From: QHXQ01 sp036389375
GTDB lineage: Bacteria > Acidobacteriota > Blastocatellia > Pyrinomonadales > Pyrinomonadaceae
Assembly: GCA_036389375.1 (NCBI GenBank)
Contig: DASVQA010000120.1
Location: 1 to 39,340, forward strand
Direction of reading: 5' to 3'
DNA length: 39,340 bases
Positions 35,288-39,340 of the stretch are shown here, piece by piece. The notes beneath the pieces are model-generated. The model had not been told where the DNA came from. It worked only from the letters and a program-made list of their open reading frames with translations, and did no database searches. The translations under genes were made by a program, and so were the position numbers. How positions within the stretch are numbered: the first letter of the stretch is position 1; each line of letters begins with the position of its first letter.

Positions 35288-36698
35288 TGTTTCCTCCCTC
35301 GTCCGTCCCGGCGGCGCGTTTGCGCTGCCCCATGCTGTCGTAAAACTCTATGTCGGTTGCGTACTCTCTGACCTGATCCGTGATCGCCGCCGCATCGCCG
35401 ACGACGACAACGGCCGCCGCGTCCGGCGTGACGTAGAGATGCGCGGCGCGCTGCACGTCCTCGCGCGTGACGGCCTGCACGCGGTCGCGGTAGGTCTGCA
35501 AGTAGTCGTCGGGCAGACCAAACATCTTGATCTGGATCAGTTGATCGATCAGCCCATCTAAAGTTTCCAGCCGGATCGGGAAGATGCCGGTCAGATAAGC
35601 TTTGGCGTCCTGTAACTCTTGGTCGGAGACCAACTCGGCGCGGATGCGGGCGAACTCGCCGAAGAACTCTTTGAGCGATGCGCCGGTGACGGCGGTGCGG
35701 ACTTCGGCGGTGGCGCGGAACGAGCCGGCCTCGCGGCGCGCGTCGAGGTTTGTATATGCGCCGTAGGTGTAGCCCTTCTCTTCGCGCAGGTTCATGAAGA
35801 GGCGCGACGAAGCGTTTGCGCCGAGCACCGTGTGCATCAGGAGCAGCGGAAAGTAGTCAGGATGCGTGCGCGGGATGCCGGCATTGGCGATGACTATGTT
35901 CGACTGCGCCGAGCCGGGGCGATCCACGATGTAAGCGGAACGACGCGCGCGCGCCGGTGGCGCGGGAAACGCAGTCTGCTTGATGGGGCCGCGCGGCCAC
36001 GCGCCGAACAGGTTTTCCAGTTGCGCGCGCATGCGCGTGCGCTCAACGTCGCCGCCGATGACGAGCACGGCGTTGTTGGGGATGAAGGCCTCGCGGTGAA
36101 ACTCCGCGAGGCGCGCGCGCGTCATTGCGCCGATGGATTCGGGCGTGGGCGCAACGACCGCGTAAGGATGCGCGCCGTAGAGGACGCGCGCGATGCGTTC
36201 GTTAGCGAGAAAGGCGGGCTGGCCGCGCTGCGCGATCAGGTTTTGCAGCGCGTTCTGCTTCGTCAACTCAAGCTCGTCTTCCGGGAACGACGGGCGCAGG
36301 ACTACGTCCGCCACCAACTCAAGAATCTCGTCCGCGAACTGCGTCAGCGCGGACGCACCGACCGTCATGTAATCGGAGTTTGCCCCGGCGCTCAAAGTTG
36401 CGCCGATGCGCGCCGTCTCGTCGGCGATCTGGCGACTGGTGCGCGTCGTCGTGCCCTCGTTGAGCATGACGGCCATCACGTCGGTCAAGCCCGGCAACTC
36501 CGGCGGGTCGTGCGCGTCGCCCGAGCCGAAGGCGAGCCGCAGGCTGACGAGCGGCAGACGACGCTGCTCGACAAAGACGACGCGCAAGCCGTTGGCGAGC
36601 GTCACCTCTTCGCCCGCAGGTAGATTCAAGGGGCGCGGCGCGAGCGGCGCGGGCGGTTGTTGCCGGAAAGCTTCGCTGGTTGTTTCGGTTTGGCTCAT
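35268..36698 (-). CDS. M16 peptidase homologue lacking the zinc motif
   Basis: A 476-aa protein of the pitrilysin (M16) family. The N-terminal domain begins VTLANGLRVVFVEQRRLPLV, but where catalytic members have HxxEH this protein reads DVMAV (73-77), so both zinc histidines and the catalytic glutamate are missing. The C-terminal half keeps the substrate-binding Arg/Tyr region, EEKGYTYGAYTNLDARREAG, as in non-catalytic subunits of heterodimeric M16 peptidases (mitochondrial MPP-alpha, bacterial two-subunit enzymes). There is no signal peptide in either partner. It lies 101 nt downstream of a catalytic M16 gene and probably forms a heterodimer with its product. A Pro-rich stretch precedes the fold (PPAPLAPRPLNLP). 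Confidence 0.9.
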   Translation of the reverse strand: MSQTETTSEAFRQQPPAPLAPRPLNLPAGEEVTLANGLRVVFVEQRRLPLVSLRLAFGSGDAHDPPELPGLTDVMAVMLNEGTTTRTSRQIADETARIGATLSAGANSDYMTVGASALTQFADEILELVADVVLRPSFPEDELELTKQNALQNLIAQRGQPAFLANERIARVLYGAHPYAVVAPTPESIGAMTRARLAEFHREAFIPNNAVLVIGGDVERTRMRAQLENLFGAWPRGPIKQTAFPAPPARARRSAYIVDRPGSAQSNIVIANAGIPRTHPDYFPLLLMHTVLGANASSRLFMNLREEKGYTYGAYTNLDARREAGSFRATAEVRTAVTGASLKEFFGEFARIRAELVSDQELQDAKAYLTGIFPIRLETLDGLIDQLIQIKMFGLPDDYLQTYRDRVQAVTREDVQRAAHLYVTPDAAAVVVVGDAAAITDQVREYATDIEFYDSMGQRKRAAGTDEGGNNGQPNG

Positions 36699-36705
36699 CG
36701 TTGCT

Positions 36706-36800
36706 GAAGGCTGCGGGCGGCGGGCTGCGGGCTGAATAACAAACAGTTCGCTTGTTGTTCTATTCAGCCTTCAACCCTCAACCCTCGTCCCTTGTCCTCT
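36706..36800. repeat. Inverted heptad-repeat island between the two M16 genes
   Basis: Left arm 36706-36740 reads GAAGGCT, GCGGGCG, GCGGGCT, GCGGGCT, GAATAAC. The reverse complement of the right arm (36800-36766) reads AGAGGAC, AAGGGAC, GAGGGTT, GAGGGTT, GAAGGCT. GGCTGAATA (36730-36738) pairs perfectly with TATTCAGCC (36761-36769), closing a hairpin with inner AACAA/TTGTT pairing. The right arm ends exactly at the stop codon of the catalytic M16 gene. Confidence 0.8.
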
Positions 36801-38257
36801 CATTGCGGTGCGTCGGCCGGCTGCACAGTCTCGTCGGACTGCGGTTCGGCTTCGGCGAGTGGCGTGGCCGGATTTTCGGTCGGGGAGGGCGGTTCTGTGC
36901 GTGGGGGCGCGGGCACTTGCGGGGGCGGCTGACCGGGTTGCTCGGCCTCGGGCGCGGGGATCGGCTCGGCCGCAGCGGCCGGCGCGTCCGGCGTGGGCAC
37001 AACTTCGAGCAGCGTGTATTCGTCGGTGTCGAGATAACGCGCGGCGGCGTCTTTGATCTCGGCGGCCGTCACGGCCAGATAGCTTTCGAGTTCGGTGTTG
37101 AAGAGATGCGGGTCGCCGTCGTAGAGCGCGTACTCGGCGAGGCGCTGCGCGCAGTACATGGCGGATTGCCGGCCGCGCACGTTGTCGTTCAACAGACCGT
37201 TGCGCAGCTTCTCCATCTCTGCGTCGGTCGGGCCTTGGGCGGCGAGTTGCGCGATCTCGCGCTGAATGGCGCGGCGTATCTCGTCGGTTGCGCGCCCCGG
37301 TTTGGGGATGGCGAAGAGATAGAGCGAAGAGGGGCCGCGCCGCTCGCCGATGCCGCCCTGCACGGCGACCACCGACTCGTCGCCCTTCACCAACTGTTGA
37401 TAGAGCCGCGAGCTTTCACCTTCGAGCAACAGGTCGCTGGCGAGCGAGAGCGGATAGAAATCGCGGGCGCGGCGGGCGGGCGCTTTCCAGCCGAGCATGA
37501 GCGCCGGCAGTTGCGCGAAGCGGTCGGGGTAAGACTCGAAGCGCACCGCCACGCCCGGCGGTTCACTCACGTCAACGGGCGGCGGCTCGGGCTGGCGCGG
37601 AATCGTGGCGAAATACTTTTCCACGAGCGCGCGCGCCTCCTGCGGATCAAAATCGCCAACGATGCTTAGGACGGCGTTGTTCGGCGCGTAGTAGATGCGA
37701 AAGAACTCGCGCACGTCTTCGACCGAAGCGGCGTCCAAATCTTCCATCGAGCCGATAGTTGAATGCGCGTTCGCGGGGTTCTTGAAGATCAACTCGTTCA
37801 GGCGCAGGAAGGCGTTCGAGTACGGGCGGTTGTCGTAATTGAGCCGCTTCTCTTCCTGCACGGCGTTGCGTTGGTTGTCCAGATTCTCCTGCGTCACGCG
37901 CAAAGAGCGCATGCGGTCGCTCTCCAACCAGAGCGCGAGCGGGAGTTGATTGGCGGGCAGCGTCTCGAAATAGTTGGTGCGCTCGGTTGAGGTCGTGCCG
38001 TTCATCGTGCCGCCGGCATTGAAGATGTACTGAAAGTGCGCGGCCTTCGGCACGTTCTCCGAACCCTGAAACATCATGTGCTCAAAGAGGTGGGCAAAGC
38101 CCGTGCGCCCCGTGCGCTCGTTGCGCGAGCCGACGTTGTAGTAGACCGCGACCGCGACGACCGGCACGCTATGCTCCTCGCTCATAACCACGCGCAAACC
38201 GTTTGCCAGCGCAAACTGTTCGATGGGCAGGTGAGGCATTGTGAGAGTGGACGACAA
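36800..38257 (-). CDS. M16 family zinc peptidase (catalytic subunit)
   Basis: A 485-aa pitrilysin-family protease. The inverted zinc motif HLFEH (56-60) in RTGFAHLFEHMMFQGSENVP is complete, and E136 in NAVQEEKRLN sits 76 residues beyond, as expected for the third ligand. FALANGLRVVMSEEHSVPVV at the N-terminus and YYAPNNAVLSIVGDFDPQEA are family hallmarks. The final 70 residues are a Pro/Ala/Glu-rich tail (PAAAAEPIPAPEAEQPG and onwards), unusual for this family. Start TTG 38257 has GAGG 6 nt upstream; ATG 38239 would drop six residues but has no ribosome-binding site. The absence of a signal peptide suggests a cytoplasmic location unless export is unconventional. Confidence 0.92.
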   Translation of the reverse strand: MSSTLTMPHLPIEQFALANGLRVVMSEEHSVPVVAVAVYYNVGSRNERTGRTGFAHLFEHMMFQGSENVPKAAHFQYIFNAGGTMNGTTSTERTNYFETLPANQLPLALWLESDRMRSLRVTQENLDNQRNAVQEEKRLNYDNRPYSNAFLRLNELIFKNPANAHSTIGSMEDLDAASVEDVREFFRIYYAPNNAVLSIVGDFDPQEARALVEKYFATIPRQPEPPPVDVSEPPGVAVRFESYPDRFAQLPALMLGWKAPARRARDFYPLSLASDLLLEGESSRLYQQLVKGDESVVAVQGGIGERRGPSSLYLFAIPKPGRATDEIRRAIQREIAQLAAQGPTDAEMEKLRNGLLNDNVRGRQSAMYCAQRLAEYALYDGDPHLFNTELESYLAVTAAEIKDAAARYLDTDEYTLLEVVPTPDAPAAAAEPIPAPEAEQPGQPPPQVPAPPRTEPPSPTENPATPLAEAEPQSDETVQPADAPQ

Positions 38258-38265
38258 TGTTGACC

Positions 38266-38712
38266 TCAGTACAGGTTGAAATTGTAAATGACCATGACGT
38301 ACTGCGAGACGGGCTGACCGTCGCGCTCGGCCGGGGTGAATTTGATCTTGCGCGCCGCCGCTATCGCCGCCTCGGTTAAGCCTTCGGGCAGCCCCTCGAC
38401 CACCGTGATCTCATCACCCACTTCACCCGAAGCAGCGAGGATGAGACGCAGCACGACGCGGCCGGCCACGCCGCTCTGGCGCGCGCGGCGCGGATACTGC
38501 GGTGCGGGGCGCGCCAGAATGACCGCGCGCTTCGTCACCTCTCTGCCGCTATACACTTTGCGCTCGCCGGCCGGTGGCGGCGCATCTTCGCGCTTCTCTG
38601 CCTGCTCGTCATTTTTCGGCGCGGGTCTGCGCCCCGACTGGGCGCGCGTCGGCAGCGCAGCGCAGAGGCAGGCGAGGACGAGCGCGAATGTGATCTTCAA
38701 CCAGCGATGCAT
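38266..38712 (-). CDS. Secreted TonB C-terminal domain protein
   Basis: 148 aa with a signal sequence (about 1-24, LKITFALVLACLCAALPTRAQ), a charged linker rich in Lys, Glu and Pro (25-62), and a TonB C-terminal domain (about 65-148): ILARPAPQYPRRARQSGVAGRVVLRLIL, GLPEGLTEAAIAAARKIKFTPA, and YVMVIYNFNLY. Genuine TonB has an N-terminal anchor in the inner membrane and a long Pro-rich span; this short version with a possibly cleavable signal is more likely a periplasmic protein using the fold. It lies 8 nt upstream of the catalytic M16 gene in the same operon. Confidence 0.88.
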   Translation of the reverse strand: MHRWLKITFALVLACLCAALPTRAQSGRRPAPKNDEQAEKREDAPPPAGERKVYSGREVTKRAVILARPAPQYPRRARQSGVAGRVVLRLILAASGEVGDEITVVEGLPEGLTEAAIAAARKIKFTPAERDGQPVSQYVMVIYNFNLY

Positions 38713-38733
38713 AAATCAGTTGGCGCGACTCAA

Positions 38734-39174
38734 TCAAGCCTGCGGCGGTGTGCCGATCATGCCGCGCAACTCCGCGCGCAGGCGTTCGATCTCGGAGAGT
38801 TTCTGCTGCACGCGATCAAAGAGCGGCGTCTGCGATTTGATGCCTTCGTCAATGAGAAAGGCTGCCGCTTCGGCGCGGCTGCGAAAGACGCCCGCCTGTA
38901 CGAGTTGTTCCAGCTTGTCCTGCGCCTCGTGCGAGAGTTTGACGGCGACGACGTAATCGTCCTTCGCCGCGATGGCGCGCTCGATGGTGCGACTGATGTC
39001 GCGCCCGATGGACGAGAGCGATTCGGGGATGCGCGAGGCAATGTCGCGCACCGACGAAGAGATGCGCTCGCGCTCAGGGCCGCCCTCCGGCGCTTCGTCG
39101 TCGTCGGGCAGCATCAGATCGTCCACCGGCTCGGCCTGATGGACGGGGTCGTAAGGATCGTGCGGCGTGCTCAT
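38734..39174 (-). CDS. Ribbon-helix-helix-like domain protein
   Basis: A 146-aa soluble protein, first gene of the leftward operon. Residues 1-35 are acidic and Pro-rich (DLMLPDDDEAPEGGPE), 36-70 are helical (VRDIASRIPESLSSIGRDIS), and 73-110 look like a ribbon-helix-helix unit: YVVAVKLSHEAQDKLEQLVQ, then SRAEAAAFLIDEGI. A C-terminal coiled coil follows (FDRVQQKLSEIERLRAELRG). RHH proteins bind DNA as dimers through the strand (here VVAVKLS), so it might autoregulate this operon; this is inference. A good minus-strand promoter lies about 110 nt upstream. Confidence 0.75.
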   Translation of the reverse strand: MSTPHDPYDPVHQAEPVDDLMLPDDDEAPEGGPERERISSSVRDIASRIPESLSSIGRDISRTIERAIAAKDDYVVAVKLSHEAQDKLEQLVQAGVFRSRAEAAAFLIDEGIKSQTPLFDRVQQKLSEIERLRAELRGMIGTPPQA

Positions 39175-39285
39175 GCGCTCTTTAAGTCTCCTTCACCAAA
39201 ATGCCACGACCGTCGCGCTCGGCACTGGCACACCGGGCGCTCGGTCGGTCAGCCTAAACGTGCTTGACGATTTCGCTAGCACATC

Positions 39286-39314
39286 ATTGTAAGGATGCGC
39301 CGAAACGAGCGCAA
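39286..39314 (-). promoter_or_regulatory. Candidate promoter of the RHH-TonB-M16 operon
   Basis: On the minus strand TTGCGC (39314-39309), 17-nt spacer, TACAAT (39291-39286): 3/6 and 5/6 matches. Transcription would start near 39279 and run into the RHH-like gene at 39174. Nothing else is recognisable from 39175 to the end of the window. Confidence 0.45.
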
Positions 39315-39340
39315 GCCGGGCCGTCTGCGCGCCCGCCGCG

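Noticed and set aside
34893..35561. 222-codon plus-strand frame after the orphan terminator
   Set aside because: Considered as the gene served by a riboswitch, but it is the complement of the small beta-rich protein and the M16 homologue, which have better start sites and family patterns.

Overview
The window is a high-GC, gene-dense bacterial chromosome segment. Its left third is a division and cell-wall (dcw) cluster. Gene content suggests a Gram-negative-type member of the Acidobacteriota, possibly class Blastocatellia: an Hfq with an Acidobacteria-like divergent Sm core, a receiver protein with the C-terminal helix seen in Acidobacteria and myxobacteria, a DUF885 lipoprotein, VIT/vWA and YCF48-like secreted proteins, and heptanucleotide repeats between genes. 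This assignment is inference from family resemblance; no rRNA is present.

Region 1 (1-15.4 kb, all +): ftsI (PASTA-tailed PBP), a small Arg-rich ORF, murF, mraY, murD, ftsW, murG, murC, murB, ftsQ, ftsA, ftsZ, closed by a strong terminator. These genes make lipid II (MurB, C, D, F, then MraY and MurG) and build the divisome (FtsI, W, Q, A, Z). murE, normally between ftsI and murF, is absent; a 358-bp gap with one 72-codon ORF takes its place. ddl is also absent between murB and ftsQ.

Region 2 (15.4-26.3 kb, +): hfq with a disordered N-terminal extension; pdxA overlapping a secreted protein with a duplicated module and a GspG-like tail; a receiver-domain protein with a long acidic linker; a terminator; valS-nadC overlapping by ATGA; a secreted coiled-coil protein; and a split XdhC/CoxI pair flanking an Mpo1-like (DUF962) membrane protein.

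Region 3 (26.3-32.6 kb): a convergent NTF2/SnoaL-like secreted protein on the minus strand, then + strand genes for an MFS exporter, a secreted VIT/vWA protein, a YCF48-like beta-propeller protein and a DinB-like protein, ended by a terminator shared with the convergent DUF885 gene.

Region 4 (32.6-39.3 kb, minus): a DUF885 zinc-peptidase-like lipoprotein. Further right is a probable operon transcribed leftwards: ribbon-helix-helix-like protein, TonB-C protein, catalytic M16 peptidase, M16 homologue without its zinc motif, and a small beta-rich protein. Between the DUF885 gene and this operon lies a 300-bp structured non-coding region with a strong plus-strand terminator that serves no visible gene.

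The most distinctive non-gene feature is a set of intergenic islands of degenerate 7-nt tandem repeats, usually as two inverted arms, starting at or inside the stop codons of neighbouring genes (murG/murC, xdhC/NTF2, M16/M16, and weaker copies after ftsZ and after the short xdhC gene). I found no CRISPR array, tRNA, rRNA, insertion sequence or prophage gene, and no convincing wholly new multi-gene system. The best leads are the heptad islands, the murE gap and the orphan terminated RNA region.
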